From: Iodidimonas sp. SYSU 1G8
Lineage (GTDB): Bacteria; Pseudomonadota; Alphaproteobacteria; SMXS01
DNA length: 64,000 nt
Direction of reading: 5' to 3'
Assembly (NCBI RefSeq): GCF_039655775.1
Contig: NZ_JBBYXJ010000001.1
Location: 1,178,001-1,242,000 of the forward strand
This document shows positions 18,087 to 25,758 of the stretch, in pieces (positions within the stretch are counted from its first letter, which is position 1; each line of letters begins with the position of its first letter). Below the pieces are notes generated by a model. The model made no database searches. It had not been told where the DNA came from and saw only the letters and a list, made by a program, of their open reading frames with translations. The translations under genes were made by a program, and so were the position numbers.

Positions 18087-18383
18087 ATGTCTTTTCCCCG
18101 TGTCGACTGAGCCTGTGGATGAGCTGCTTATACAGAACGCGGCGCCGCCGCGCACAGCAAGGCTTCCATCCGGCGCCAAGAAAATCAACCGGCGGCGGCG
18201 GTCCAGGGTACCGAAAACCTGCACACTTAATGGTTGTGCTTTTCTGTTGCGCGCATCGGGCGTTTCGCGGCTAAATACCGCCGGGGACAACACGTCCTGG
18301 CGGATTTTGGCGAATTTATAGACGAGGCCAGCCGGCAGGGCGGCCGGACCATCGGTCCGGATGGGCAGGGCTGACGTTTCAGG
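18087..18383. other. 297-bp divergent intergenic region with two dyads
   Basis: The region between the acyl-CoA ligase (minus) and the mini-HTH/LuxR pair (plus). I see no coding potential. Two inverted repeats stand out: GCACA/TGTGC arms at 18221-18225 and 18235-18239, and a perfect 7-3-7 palindrome at 18344-18360 listed separately. AT-rich stretches near 18309-18322 (GAATTTATAG) could hold a -10 element for the LuxR transcript. Confidence 0.5.
18344..18360. promoter_or_regulatory. Perfect 17-bp palindrome upstream of the mini-HTH/LuxR operon
   Basis: CCGGACC, spacer ATC, GGTCCGG: a perfect dyad 23 bp before the ATG of the mini-HTH gene. Its size is close to that of lux-box operators, and its position suits autoregulation, but the sequence is GC-rich and a hairpin in the leader is an alternative. 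Confidence 0.45.
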
Positions 18384-18617
18384 ATGAGCAATCGGGCCGA
18401 GAGGCTGACAGAGCGCGAATATTTATGCCTGCGGCTGGCGTGGCTGGGCGATGCCGGCGACGCCGTCCTGTACCGTCACGACCTGACCAGACTGGCGTTC
18501 CGCGAATCGCTGGACCGCGCCGCGCTGAAGCTGCGCGTGGCGTCGGCCTGCGAGGCGGTGGTGGCGGCCGTGCGGCTGGGCCTGATCGGGCGCGGCGCGC
18601 CGAGGCGGCCGGCATGA
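18384..18617 (+). CDS. Miniature LuxR-type HTH-like protein, coupled to luxR
   Basis: 77 aa. By eye it aligns along most of its length with the HTH of the LuxR gene that follows: [14 protein letters not shown] against ALTARERDVLLRLT, and [12 protein letters not shown] against AAVVKAIRLGLI. There is no ligand-binding domain. The recognition-helix region ([17 protein letters not shown]) is diverged, so DNA binding may be altered or lost. Its TGA overlaps the ATG of luxR (ATGA at 18614-18617), indicating coupled synthesis. It could be a dominant-negative partner, a small co-regulator, or a decaying duplicate. Shine-Dalgarno support is weak. Confidence 0.55.
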   Translation: MSNRAERLTEREYLCLRLAWLGDAGDAVLYRHDLTRLAFRESLDRAALKLRVASACEAVVAAVRLGLIGRGAPRRPA

Positions 18618-19333
18618 TGATCGTCGGCGATTTCTTCGCCGCGTCGGCCCAGACGCGCAACCGCGAGGATCTGCTGACGGCGTTTCGCGGCGCGATGGCG
18701 CATATCGGCTACGAAACACTGCATTATTTCTGTTATCCCAGCCCATCGACCCGCGGCCCTCTCGCCGACCTCGTGCAGTTCAGCATGCTGCCGACCGACT
18801 GGATCGCCCATTACGACGCCGAGAAATATGAAGAGATCGATCCGCTCGGCGACCGGGTCGTGCATACGAGGGCGCCGTTCACCTGGGCGGAAGCCATCGC
18901 CAGTCTAGACCTGTCGCGCCGCCAGAAGGCGCTGATGGACGATATCAGGGATGCCGGTCTGTGGGATGGAATCACGGTACCGGTGCACGGTCCGTTCGGC
19001 CAGGTCGCCGGCGTCGCCTTAGCGCGCGGCGCGGCCGTGGGCGTGACGAGCGAAGCCGTGCATATCGCGCGGGTGCTGTCGATCCAGTTTCATCAGGCCT
19101 ATACGGCGCTGGAAGAGCTGACGGAAGCGCCCGTGTCGGCGCTGACGGCGCGCGAGCGCGACGTCCTGCTGCGGCTGACAGAAGGCCTGAACAACGCCGA
19201 AGCCGCCGCCCGCATGGGCGTGACCGAACACAGCGTGAAATTCCACGTGCAGAACGTGTGCCGCAAGCTGAACGTCAATTCCCGGGTGGCGGCCGTGGTG
19301 AAGGCGATCCGCCTGGGCCTGATCGTGCCCTGA
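18614..19333 (+). CDS. LuxR-family regulator with autoinducer-binding domain (solo)
   Basis: 239 aa. The N-terminal autoinducer-binding domain keeps all six invariant residues of AHL receptors: Trp63, Tyr67, Asp76, Pro77, Trp91 and Gly119. Each is offset by exactly +6 from TraR (57, 61, 70, 71, 85, 113). The C-terminal LuxR HTH is ALTARERDVLLRLTEGLNNA, continuing to VKFHVQNVCRKLNVNSR and ending VVKAIRLGLI. It should bind an acyl-homoserine lactone or related signal and regulate transcription. No luxI-type synthase gene is in the window, so it looks like a solo or a receptor for a remotely encoded or foreign signal. Starts in the stop codon of the mini-HTH gene. Confidence 0.88.
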   Translation: MMIVGDFFAASAQTRNREDLLTAFRGAMAHIGYETLHYFCYPSPSTRGPLADLVQFSMLPTDWIAHYDAEKYEEIDPLGDRVVHTRAPFTWAEAIASLDLSRRQKALMDDIRDAGLWDGITVPVHGPFGQVAGVALARGAAVGVTSEAVHIARVLSIQFHQAYTALEELTEAPVSALTARERDVLLRLTEGLNNAEAAARMGVTEHSVKFHVQNVCRKLNVNSRVAAVVKAIRLGLIVP

Positions 19334-19450
19334 CGGGCCGGCGAAACCCTACTGAGGTTGCTAGGTTTCGCCGGACGCGGTTTCACGGTTGAATGGCATG
19401 GTCGCAAAAATCGCCGTGCCGGGGGGCCGGCCCTACCGGAGACTGTCCCT

Positions 19451-19648
19451 TTGACGGATCGCAGCGGACTCAGCATCGACCGAGACTTCATCCTGGCCCA
19501 TGAGACACAAGAGGAAGCCGCCGACGCCATTCTGGGCGGCCTGGAATATCTGGTACGCGAGGCGCATGCCGCCGGCCTGAAGGATCTTGCCCGCGCCCTG
19601 ACGGGCGTCATTCTCAGCCCGAACCACTGGCCGGTCGCGCCGCGCTGA
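19451..19648 (+). CDS. Small hypothetical protein downstream of luxR
   Basis: 65 aa if started at the TTG at 19451, which has GGAG 9 nt upstream; an in-frame TTG at 19358 would add 31 residues that look non-coding. The core FILAHETQEEAADAILGGL followed by EYLVREAHAAGLKDLARALT is predicted helical and soluble, with no signal peptide. It follows luxR by 117 bp and its stop abuts the stop of the convergent corA. I do not recognise the family. It may be a quorum-regulated small protein, but that is inference from position. Confidence 0.5.
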   Translation: MTDRSGLSIDRDFILAHETQEEAADAILGGLEYLVREAHAAGLKDLARALTGVILSPNHWPVAPR

Positions 19649-20800
19649 TCAGGGATCCGGCCGATTTGCGGGCCGTTCCCATTCCAGCCAGCCGCGGCGC
19701 TTGAAGAACCACACCAGCAGGCCGGCCACGATGGCCATGAAGCCGAGCGCGGCGGGATAGCCGTAGCGCCATTTCAACTCGGGCATGAGCTCGAAGTTCA
19801 TGCCCCAGACGCCGGCGAAGAAGCTGAGCGGAATGAAGATGGTCGCGATGATGGTCAGGATCTTCATGACCTCGTTCAGCTTGGCGCTCATGCTGGACAG
19901 GTAGACGTCCAGCAGACCCGAGGCGATCTCGCGATAGGTCTCGACGATGTCCATGAGCTGGATCGCATGATCGTAGCAGTCGCGCAGATAGACCTTGGTG
20001 GCGTCGCGGATCAGCGGATTTTCGTCGCGGATCAGGGCGTTGAGCAGCTCGCGCGTCGGCCAGACCGAGCGGCGCACCTCCAGCAGATCCCGCTTGATGC
20101 CGTGCAGGCGTTCGATCAGCGCCGGGGCGGGCGCGCTGACCACCGCGTCCTCCAGATCCTCGATCGCCTCGCCATAGCGCTCGAGCAGCGGAAAGAAATT
20201 GTCGATCACCGCGTCGATCAGCGCATGGGCCAGCGCGTCCGGCCCCTGCCCGCGCAACTGGCCGCCGTCGCGGCGAAGCCGGGCGCGGGTGGGATCGAAG
20301 CAGTCTCCGGGGCGTTCCTGGAAGGTGATCAGGAAATCCTGGCCGACGATGATGGACATCTGCTCGGTCAGACCGGTTTCGGTGGCGTCGAGCATCTTCA
20401 TGACGATGAACACGTAATGGTCGAAGACTTCCACCTTCGGCCGCTGGTGCAAATTGACGATATCCTCGAGCGTGAGGCGGTGCAGGCCGAAGCTTTCGCC
20501 GATCGCCTTGATCGCGGCGGTATCGGCCAGACCGGCGACATCGATCCAGAGCACGTCGCTGTGCTTCTGAAGCTGGCGCAGCGCCGGCACATCCAGATGA
20601 GACTGTTCGTGGAACTGGCGCTCGTCGTACCAGATGGCCTGGATGTGGGTCGGCGCGGCGGCGGGATCGGCGATGACGGTGCCGGCGGGCTGGCCAAGCG
20701 AGCGGCGGCGGTCCCGGCGCAGGCGCCGGCGCGCCTTGCGGGATCTCTCATGCGCCGGCGCGCCGGGGCCGACGGGGGAAACTGGAGCATCCGGTGGCAT
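19649..20800 (-). CDS. corA: CorA-family divalent cation (Mg/Co) transporter
   Basis: 383 aa. A large soluble N-terminal domain (WIDVAGLADTAAIKAIGESF, LTLEDIVNLHQRPKVEVFD, SIIVGQDFLITFQERPGD), a long helix with PLLERYGEAIEDLED, and two C-terminal TM helices with the pore signature GMN in FFAGVWGMNFELMPEL. CorA is a pentameric channel for Mg2+, and for Co2+ or Ni2+. An unusual basic N-terminal extension of about 45 residues (RSRKARRRLRRDRRRS) precedes the fold. It ends immediately next to the small convergent gene. Confidence 0.93.
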   Translation of the reverse strand: MPPDAPVSPVGPGAPAHERSRKARRRLRRDRRRSLGQPAGTVIADPAAAPTHIQAIWYDERQFHEQSHLDVPALRQLQKHSDVLWIDVAGLADTAAIKAIGESFGLHRLTLEDIVNLHQRPKVEVFDHYVFIVMKMLDATETGLTEQMSIIVGQDFLITFQERPGDCFDPTRARLRRDGGQLRGQGPDALAHALIDAVIDNFFPLLERYGEAIEDLEDAVVSAPAPALIERLHGIKRDLLEVRRSVWPTRELLNALIRDENPLIRDATKVYLRDCYDHAIQLMDIVETYREIASGLLDVYLSSMSAKLNEVMKILTIIATIFIPLSFFAGVWGMNFELMPELKWRYGYPAALGFMAIVAGLLVWFFKRRGWLEWERPANRPDP

Positions 20801-20948
20801 GGCGCGGTCCCTTCGGTCGCATCTGTCCCGGCAAGCTGTACCATGGCGCTTAAGGCGTTGGAAACGGGCGTGCGATGTACCACATTAGTGTGATGCGTCT
20901 TCCCCGGCGCGCGCGTCGCGTCCACCCCGGCAAACAGATCGCACGGCG

Positions 20949-21512
20949 ATGAAGAAGCGGATCCAGCGCTATCTCCCGGATGCCGAGCGGCTTCGCTCCA
21001 GCCGCTGGTTGCGCTGGCTCGGGCCGGCGCTGCACCATCGCCGGCTGTGGCACCTGTCGCGGCGCGGGGTGGCCCTGGGCGTAGCCATCGGGATGTTCTT
21101 CGGCCTGTTGATTCCGTTCGGGCAGATCGCGGCGGCGGCGGTCCTGGCGCTGGCGCTGCGGGCGAACCTGCCCGCGGCCGTGGCCGCGACGTTGGTCAGC
21201 AATCCGCTGACCTTCGCCCCGTTCTATTATCTCGCCTACCGGATCGGCGCCGCCCTGACCGGTCATCCGCCCGTGCCCGACGGGGCCCTGCCGCCTCTGC
21301 CCGAGGTCGACGGCGTGCTGGCATGGCTCGGCGCGTGGTGGCAGCATGTTCGCGGCCTGGGCAAGCCGCTCATCGTCGGGCTCGCGGTCATGTCGGTGAC
21401 GGGAAGCGTCCTGAGCTATGCTCTCATTTCCGGCACGTGGCGCCTGGCGACGGTGCTGGCCTGGCGGCGGCGCGGCCAGCGCGGGGGAACGCCGCCGCCG
21501 CCGAAAACGTAG
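20949..21512 (+). CDS. DUF2062 membrane protein
   Basis: 187 aa. Matches the DUF2062 family: a basic N terminus, ALGVAIGMFFGLLIPFGQI, LRANLPAAVAATLVSNPLTF followed by APFYYLAYRIG, and a final TM helix before a basic tail. About three to four TM segments. The family is widespread in proteobacteria with no established biochemical role; some members are fused to glycosyltransferases. Divergent from corA by 148 bp, a region in which I see nothing further. Confidence 0.78.
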   Translation: MKKRIQRYLPDAERLRSSRWLRWLGPALHHRRLWHLSRRGVALGVAIGMFFGLLIPFGQIAAAAVLALALRANLPAAVAATLVSNPLTFAPFYYLAYRIGAALTGHPPVPDGALPPLPEVDGVLAWLGAWWQHVRGLGKPLIVGLAVMSVTGSVLSYALISGTWRLATVLAWRRRGQRGGTPPPPKT

Positions 21513-21645
21513 TTTGGGTACAGCCTGGCTCCCGGGATCGCGCACCATGGGACCGGGTCCGCCGCGCGGGAAGCGGCATGGGGCTGGCCGTTGCGCCGGC
21601 GCCGCCGATCTGTATGGTGTGCGGCCGTGAGCGAAAGGGTCCGCG

Positions 21646-22260
21646 ATGGCGTTTCGATTGGTGCTTGGCTCGTTGGCTGGACGGCTGTTGACCGGCGTGC
21701 TGGCCATGGCGCTGCTGGTCTGGCTTGCCGCGTCGCCCGGCGGCGAATGGCACTGGCGGTGGGTCCCCGCGATCTTCTTCGCGGCGGGGCTCGCCCTGTG
21801 GATCTGCGCCGAACGCTTTGCCGCCTGGACCCGTCAACCCCATCCGCAGGACGAGAAGCTGGTGCACCATTTCCGCCGGCAGGTGCCGTCCTATCTGCGC
21901 ATCTTCCTGCGCAAGCATGATTTCGCCGATCCGTTCCACCGCGACCTTCTCCACCCGCTGGAGGAAATCGCGGCGGACTGGAAGGGCGCGGAGTTCGAGT
22001 TCAGCGACCGGATGCTGCAGGGCGCCTTCGCCCGGGTGCTGGACGCCAACGGCAAGTTCACGGCGCTGATCGCCGACCGCATCCATCCGGCGGACGGCAA
22101 CAGCCGGATCGGCACGCCGAAGACCGAGGCCGACAGCCTGCGCGCCGTGACCGAGCCGACGAAGGCCGGCATCCGCAAGATGAACGCGCAGGCGCGCCGC
22201 CTCGCCGCCGCCATCGACCGCTTCGAGCGCGTGGCCCGCGAGCGCGTCCCGACGCTCTGA
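21646..22260 (+). CDS. Hypothetical protein with two N-terminal membrane helices
   Basis: 204 aa. Two TM segments (about residues 8-30 and 40-57) followed by a soluble, charged, largely helical domain with LVHHFRRQVPSYLRIFLRKH, HPLEEIAADWKGAEFEFSD and KAGIRKMNAQARRLAAAIDR. I do not recognise a named family. Follows DUF2062 by 133 bp on the same strand and precedes the aldo/keto reductase. The codon and composition pattern is like its neighbours, supporting a real gene. Confidence 0.6.
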   Translation: MAFRLVLGSLAGRLLTGVLAMALLVWLAASPGGEWHWRWVPAIFFAAGLALWICAERFAAWTRQPHPQDEKLVHHFRRQVPSYLRIFLRKHDFADPFHRDLLHPLEEIAADWKGAEFEFSDRMLQGAFARVLDANGKFTALIADRIHPADGNSRIGTPKTEADSLRAVTEPTKAGIRKMNAQARRLAAAIDRFERVARERVPTL

Positions 22261-22381
22261 GCACGGAAGGCCAGAAGCGCGGGACACTGGGAGCGCGGGA
22301 CACTCGAGCACGGACACTGGCCATCGACCGCATCCATCCGTAAGCTGCGCCGCAGCACCGATAAACGGGGGAGAATGACGG

Positions 22382-23398
22382 ATGCAGTACCGACGCCTTG
22401 GCCGCAGCGCCATCTATGTTTCCGATATCTGCATGGGGACCATGACCTTCGGCTCGCAGGCCGATGAAAAGACCGCCTTCCGCGCGCTCGACATGTCGCT
22501 GGACGCGGGGATCAACTTCTTCGACACGGCCGAGAACTATCCCGTGCCGCCCGATCCCAAATGGGCCGGGCAGACCGAGGAAATCTTCGGCCGCTGGATG
22601 AAGACCAAGAACCGCGACGCGATCATCCTGGCGACCAAGGTGTGCGGCCCCAGCCATGGCTGGATCAAGGGCGCGATGCGCGCCGGCATGACGGCGCTGG
22701 ACCGCCACAACATCACCCGCGCGATCGACGCGAGCCTGAAGCGGCTGGATACGGATTATGTCGATCTGTACCAGACCCACTGGCCGGATCATGGCACGCC
22801 CTATGACGAGACCATGCAGGTGCTCGACGAGCTGGTGAAGGCGGGCAAGGTCCGCATCGTCGGCTGCAGCAACGAGACGACCTGGGGCCTGATGAAGAGC
22901 CTCGCCGCCTCGGAACGGCACGGCACGGTGCGCCACCAGACCATCCAGAACAATTTCAGCCTGAACAACCGCCGGTTCGAGGACGAGCTGGCCGCCGCGT
23001 GCCGGCACGAAGGCGTCAGCCTGATCCCCTATTCGCCCATCGGCGCCGGCGTGCTGGCGGGCAAGTACAATGATGGCGCGCGGCCGGACAATGCCCGCTT
23101 CACCAAATATCTGGCCATGGGCGGCCGGCAGGCCGCGATGGCGCGCCGTTTCGTCAACGACAAGACCATCGAGAGCACCAAGCGCTACATGGAAATCGCC
23201 GCAGAGGCCGGCCTGTCGCCGGTGACCATGGCGGTGGCCTGGAGCAAGCAGCACGACTTCGTCGCCTCGACCATCGTCGGCGTGACCCGCGAGGACCAGA
23301 TGGATGAGATCCTGGCCGCCGCGGACATGGTGCTGGCCGATGACGTGATGAAGGCCATCGATCAGGTGTCGAAGGAGATCCTCTATCCGATGGGATAG
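22382..23398 (+). CDS. Aldo/keto reductase
   Basis: 338 aa NADPH-dependent oxidoreductase with the AKR barrel. The catalytic tetrad is visible: Asp and Tyr in FFDTAENYPVP, Lys in ILATKVCGPS and His in DLYQTHWPDHGTPYDE. NADPH-binding segments include SLIPYSPIGAGVLAGKYNDG and STIVGVTREDQMDEIL. It resembles the Tas/YajO subgroup of AKRs acting on small aldehydes and ketones; the substrate is unknown. Followed after 4 bp by a small membrane protein. Confidence 0.9.
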   Translation: MQYRRLGRSAIYVSDICMGTMTFGSQADEKTAFRALDMSLDAGINFFDTAENYPVPPDPKWAGQTEEIFGRWMKTKNRDAIILATKVCGPSHGWIKGAMRAGMTALDRHNITRAIDASLKRLDTDYVDLYQTHWPDHGTPYDETMQVLDELVKAGKVRIVGCSNETTWGLMKSLAASERHGTVRHQTIQNNFSLNNRRFEDELAAACRHEGVSLIPYSPIGAGVLAGKYNDGARPDNARFTKYLAMGGRQAAMARRFVNDKTIESTKRYMEIAAEAGLSPVTMAVAWSKQHDFVASTIVGVTREDQMDEILAAADMVLADDVMKAIDQVSKEILYPMG

Positions 23399-23402
23399 GC
23401 GC

Positions 23403-23789
23403 ATGAGCCGGCGGGGGCTGCAGGCCGCCGTCGGCGTCCTTGCCTGCATTCCGGTGACGGTCGGGCTGATGGGCGTCGTGCAGGGTCCCGGCGAGGTGAT
23501 GCCGGGCGAGGACTGGCCGGTCAATCTGGACAGCCATTACCGGTTCCTGTCCGGCATTTTCCTCGCCATCGGGCTGACGTTCTGGTGGTGCGTACCCGCC
23601 ATCGAGCGCAGAACGGCGGCGTTCCGCATGCTGTGCCTGCTGATCTTCACCGGCGGCCTGGGGCGCGGCCTGTCGCTGGTGCTGGCCGGCCCGCCGGTGA
23701 CGGAGCACCTGATCGGCCTGGGATTCGAGTTGGTGCTGGTGCCGGTGCTCGCCTGGTGGCAGGGCCGCGTGGCCGCCGCGTCGGCGTGA
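23403..23789 (+). CDS. DUF4345-like small membrane protein
   Basis: 128 aa with four predicted TM helices: AAVGVLACIPVTVGLMG, YRFLSGIFLAIGLTFWWCVP, FRMLCLLIFTGGLGRGLSLV and IGLGFELVLVPVLAWWQG. The DSHYRFLSGIFLAIGL block is typical of DUF4345. Function unknown. Only 4 bp separate it from the aldo/keto reductase, so they are likely co-transcribed. Confidence 0.7.
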   Translation: MSRRGLQAAVGVLACIPVTVGLMGVVQGPGEVMPGEDWPVNLDSHYRFLSGIFLAIGLTFWWCVPAIERRTAAFRMLCLLIFTGGLGRGLSLVLAGPPVTEHLIGLGFELVLVPVLAWWQGRVAAASA

Positions 23790-23819
23790 CGGCCGGCCGG
23801 CGGCGCCAGCGGCTCCGGA

Positions 23820-24144
23820 CTACGCCCGCAGCGCCGCGAGGAGCGCCGAGCCCTTCTGGCCGACGAGATCCTTCGGCAGTTCCTTGAGCAGCACGGCGTC
23901 CAGTGGCCCGCTGTAATGGCGGCGCATTTCGCCCAGCGCCCGGGGCGGCGCGATGACGACGAGGCTGGCGATCCTGCCCGCCCGCGCCTCGCGGTTCAGC
24001 CAGCCCGCGACCGCGGCCACATGGGCGTCCTCGTCATGGATATGGCCGTCGGGATTGGCGGCGCTGGCATGGTGGCCCGTGCCGGCGCCCTTGTGATGCG
24101 CGCCCATCGACCAGCGCGACAAGGGTTCCGTGCGGCAGCAGCAT
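23820..24144 (-). pseudogene. Host-attachment (BaeRF-like) family protein, broken by internal deletion/frameshift
   Basis: From the ATG at 24144, preceded by GAGGAG, translation gives MLLPHGTLVALVDG, the normal start of this family. That frame is then lost. The rest of the family sequence continues in another frame: KGAGTGHHASAANPDGH, then VAAVAGWLNREARAGRIASL, VVIAPPRALGEMRRHY and LLKELPKDLVGQ. About 30 residues usually found between VDG and the KGAG block are missing. A shorter product from the ATG at 24107 is conceivable but would lack the N-terminal strand. An intact relative is at 47029. A sequencing error would explain the frameshift but not the missing segment. Confidence 0.62.
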
Positions 24145-24160
24145 GTCCGGCTCCTCAAGA

Positions 24161-24176
24161 TGTGACGAACGTTACA
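24161..24176. promoter_or_regulatory. Palindrome TGTGACGAACGTTACA upstream of the broken attachment-family gene
   Basis: A 16-bp imperfect dyad (12 of 16 positions symmetric) 17 bp before the ATG of the minus-strand pseudogene and 144 bp before arsR. It resembles operators of CRP/FNR-size regulators in spacing. The regulator is unknown. Confidence 0.35.
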
Positions 24177-24284
24177 TCACACCATCGGCGCGCGTTGGGC
24201 AAGGGGCACGGTGCCCAGGCTGGGAGTTGGCCCAAGGCTGCGCATAGGGAGATCCCGGACGTGCGACACTCGAATTTCCTGCCA

Positions 24285-24313
24285 TTGACTAACTATTATA
24301 TTTCTGCAAATAT
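24285..24313 (+). promoter_or_regulatory. Promoter and operator of the ars operon
   Basis: TTGACT at 24285-24290, a 17-nt spacer, and AAATAT at 24308-24313 form a plausible -35/-10 pair. A perfect 6-4-6 palindrome, ATATTT CTGC AAATAT (24298-24313), covers the spacer and -10. It is the natural place for ArsR to bind and block RNA polymerase. The predicted transcription start falls at or next to the arsR ATG. Confidence 0.6.
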
Positions 24314-24319
24314 CGAATC

Positions 24320-24706
24320 ATGGAAATGAAAGACGCCGTCCAGACACTCGCCGCCCTGGCCCAGGAGAGCCGGCTCAGGGTTTTCAGACTGCTGATCACG
24401 CAGGGGCCGGACGGCATGGCGGCGGGCGACATCGCGCGGGAGCTCGATATTCCGCCGAGCACGCTGTCGACCCACCTGTCCGTGCTCAGCAATGCCGGGC
24501 TGGTTTCTTCGACCCGGCATAGCCGATCGATCGTCTACATGATCGATGTGGAGGCCACCCGTCGACTCCTCGCCTTTCTGCTGGAGGATTGCTGCCGGGG
24601 GCAGCCGGAGATCTGCGCGCCGCTGCTCGACAATCTGCTGTCGTCCTGCTGTGAACCGACCACGTCCAATTGTTCCGTCCCGCCCGTCAAAGGAACCGTT
24701 CAATGA
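24320..24706 (+). CDS. arsR: ArsR-family arsenite-responsive repressor
   Basis: 128 aa winged-helix repressor of the SmtB/ArsR family: DAVQTLAALAQESRLRVFRL, then GDIARELDIPPSTLSTHLSV (recognition helix) and the wing RHSRSIVYMID. The As(III) sensor cysteines are C-terminal, Cys91-Cys92 and Cys99 in DCCRGQPEIC, as in the Acidithiobacillus-type sensors rather than the E. coli type. A second cluster, Cys110-Cys111 and Cys118, lies in an extra tail. No Shine-Dalgarno is seen before the ATG at 24320; another ATG is at 24326. First gene of arsR-arsI-arsC-acr3; its stop overlaps the start of arsI. Confidence 0.92.
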   Translation: MEMKDAVQTLAALAQESRLRVFRLLITQGPDGMAAGDIARELDIPPSTLSTHLSVLSNAGLVSSTRHSRSIVYMIDVEATRRLLAFLLEDCCRGQPEICAPLLDNLLSSCCEPTTSNCSVPPVKGTVQ

Positions 24707-25167
24707 AGCGCCTGCACATCAATCTCGCCGTCGGCGACCTGGACCAGTCGGTCAGGTTCTACTCGGCGCTGTTCGCCGCCGAACCGGCGGTGATCAAGCA
24801 TGACTACGCCAAATGGATGCTCGAGGACCCGAGGGTCAACTTCGCGATCACCACCCGTGGCGAGCGCAAGGGCATCGATCATCTCGGCATCCAGGCGGAG
24901 AACCCCGACGAACTGCGCGACGTGTACGGCCGCCTGAAGAATGCCGGGCGACCGCTGCTGGAGCAGGGTGAAACCACCTGCTGCTACGCCAGATCGGAGA
25001 AAACCTGGGTACACGACCCCGATGGCGTCGCCTGGGAGACATTTCTGACCACCGGAGAGAGCCCGGTCTATGGCGAGGATGTCGACACCGCGAGCCTGGC
25101 GGCGCCGGGCGCCTGCTGCTCTCCGTCACCGGCCGCCGCCAAACCCGTCCCATCGGCCTGTTGCTGA
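24703..25167 (+). CDS. arsI: ArsI-type organoarsenical C-As lyase (VOC family)
   Basis: 154 aa vicinal-oxygen-chelate protein. It matches ArsI: RLHINLAVGDLDQSVRFYSA with His5, IDHLGIQAENPDEL with His60, the vicinal cysteine pair TTCCYA (Cys93-Cys94) that binds trivalent arsenic, and DPDGVAWETF with Glu112. These supply the Fe(II) and arsenic sites used to cleave carbon-arsenic bonds in methylarsenite and aromatic arsenicals. The related cadmium-induced CadI proteins are an alternative, but the ars operon favours ArsI. The C-terminal tail after the domain has extra Cys pairs (GACCSP and SACC). Start overlaps the arsR stop (ATGA). Confidence 0.85.
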   Translation: MKRLHINLAVGDLDQSVRFYSALFAAEPAVIKHDYAKWMLEDPRVNFAITTRGERKGIDHLGIQAENPDELRDVYGRLKNAGRPLLEQGETTCCYARSEKTWVHDPDGVAWETFLTTGESPVYGEDVDTASLAAPGACCSPSPAAAKPVPSACC

Positions 25168-25178
25168 GGAGCCTGTCC

Positions 25179-25694
25179 ATGCACGCCGAGACCATCCCCT
25201 ACAACGTGCTGTTCCTGTGTACCGGCAATTCCGCCCGTTCCATCATGGCGGAGGCGATCATGAACCGCCTTGGCCAGGAGCGCTTTCGCGCCTATAGCGC
25301 CGGCAGCCAGCCGAGAGACCAGGTCCATCCCTTGACCCTATCGCTGCTGAAATCGCTGAATCATCCGACCGACGGGTTGCGGTCGAAGTCGTGGGACGAG
25401 TTCGCCGCCCCGGACGCGCCGAAGATGGATTTCGTTTTCACGGTATGCGACAGCGCGGCTGCGGAAGTGTGCCCGGTCTGGCCGGGACAGCCGATGAGCG
25501 CCCATTGGGGAATACCCGACCCGACGGCCGTCGGAGGAACCGACGCACAGAAGCACCTGGCCTTCGCCGACACGTACCGGCAACTGAGCAACCGGATTTC
25601 GATCTTCGTCAGCCTGCCCATACGCTCGCTCGACAAGATCGCGCTGCAGAAACGGCTCGACGAGATCGGCCGCCCGCTGTCCGCGGCGTCGTGA
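25179..25694 (+). CDS. arsC: Arsenate reductase, LMW-phosphatase (thioredoxin/glutaredoxin-coupled) type
   Basis: 171 aa. A low-molecular-weight protein-tyrosine-phosphatase fold: the CX5R P-loop LCTGNSARS (Cys14-Arg20) near the N terminus and the general-acid Asp in GIPDPTAV. Redox cysteines Cys90 and Cys98 in [17 protein letters not shown] are available for the disulfide cascade. It reduces arsenate to arsenite, which ACR3 then exports. The ATG at 25179 has GAGGAG 7 nt upstream. It starts 11 bp after arsI and is followed by acr3 64 bp later. Confidence 0.92.
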   Translation: MHAETIPYNVLFLCTGNSARSIMAEAIMNRLGQERFRAYSAGSQPRDQVHPLTLSLLKSLNHPTDGLRSKSWDEFAAPDAPKMDFVFTVCDSAAAEVCPVWPGQPMSAHWGIPDPTAVGGTDAQKHLAFADTYRQLSNRISIFVSLPIRSLDKIALQKRLDEIGRPLSAAS

Positions 25695-25758
25695 CAGATC
25701 CCGGCGCCAAAGCGGTGTCCGACCGATCCGTCACCACCCAGCCTTATCGGGAAAACAG

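Noticed and set aside
18344-18360. Calling the palindrome a proven lux box
   Set aside because: It has the right size and place but is much more GC-rich than known lux boxes, so it is reported only as a candidate operator.
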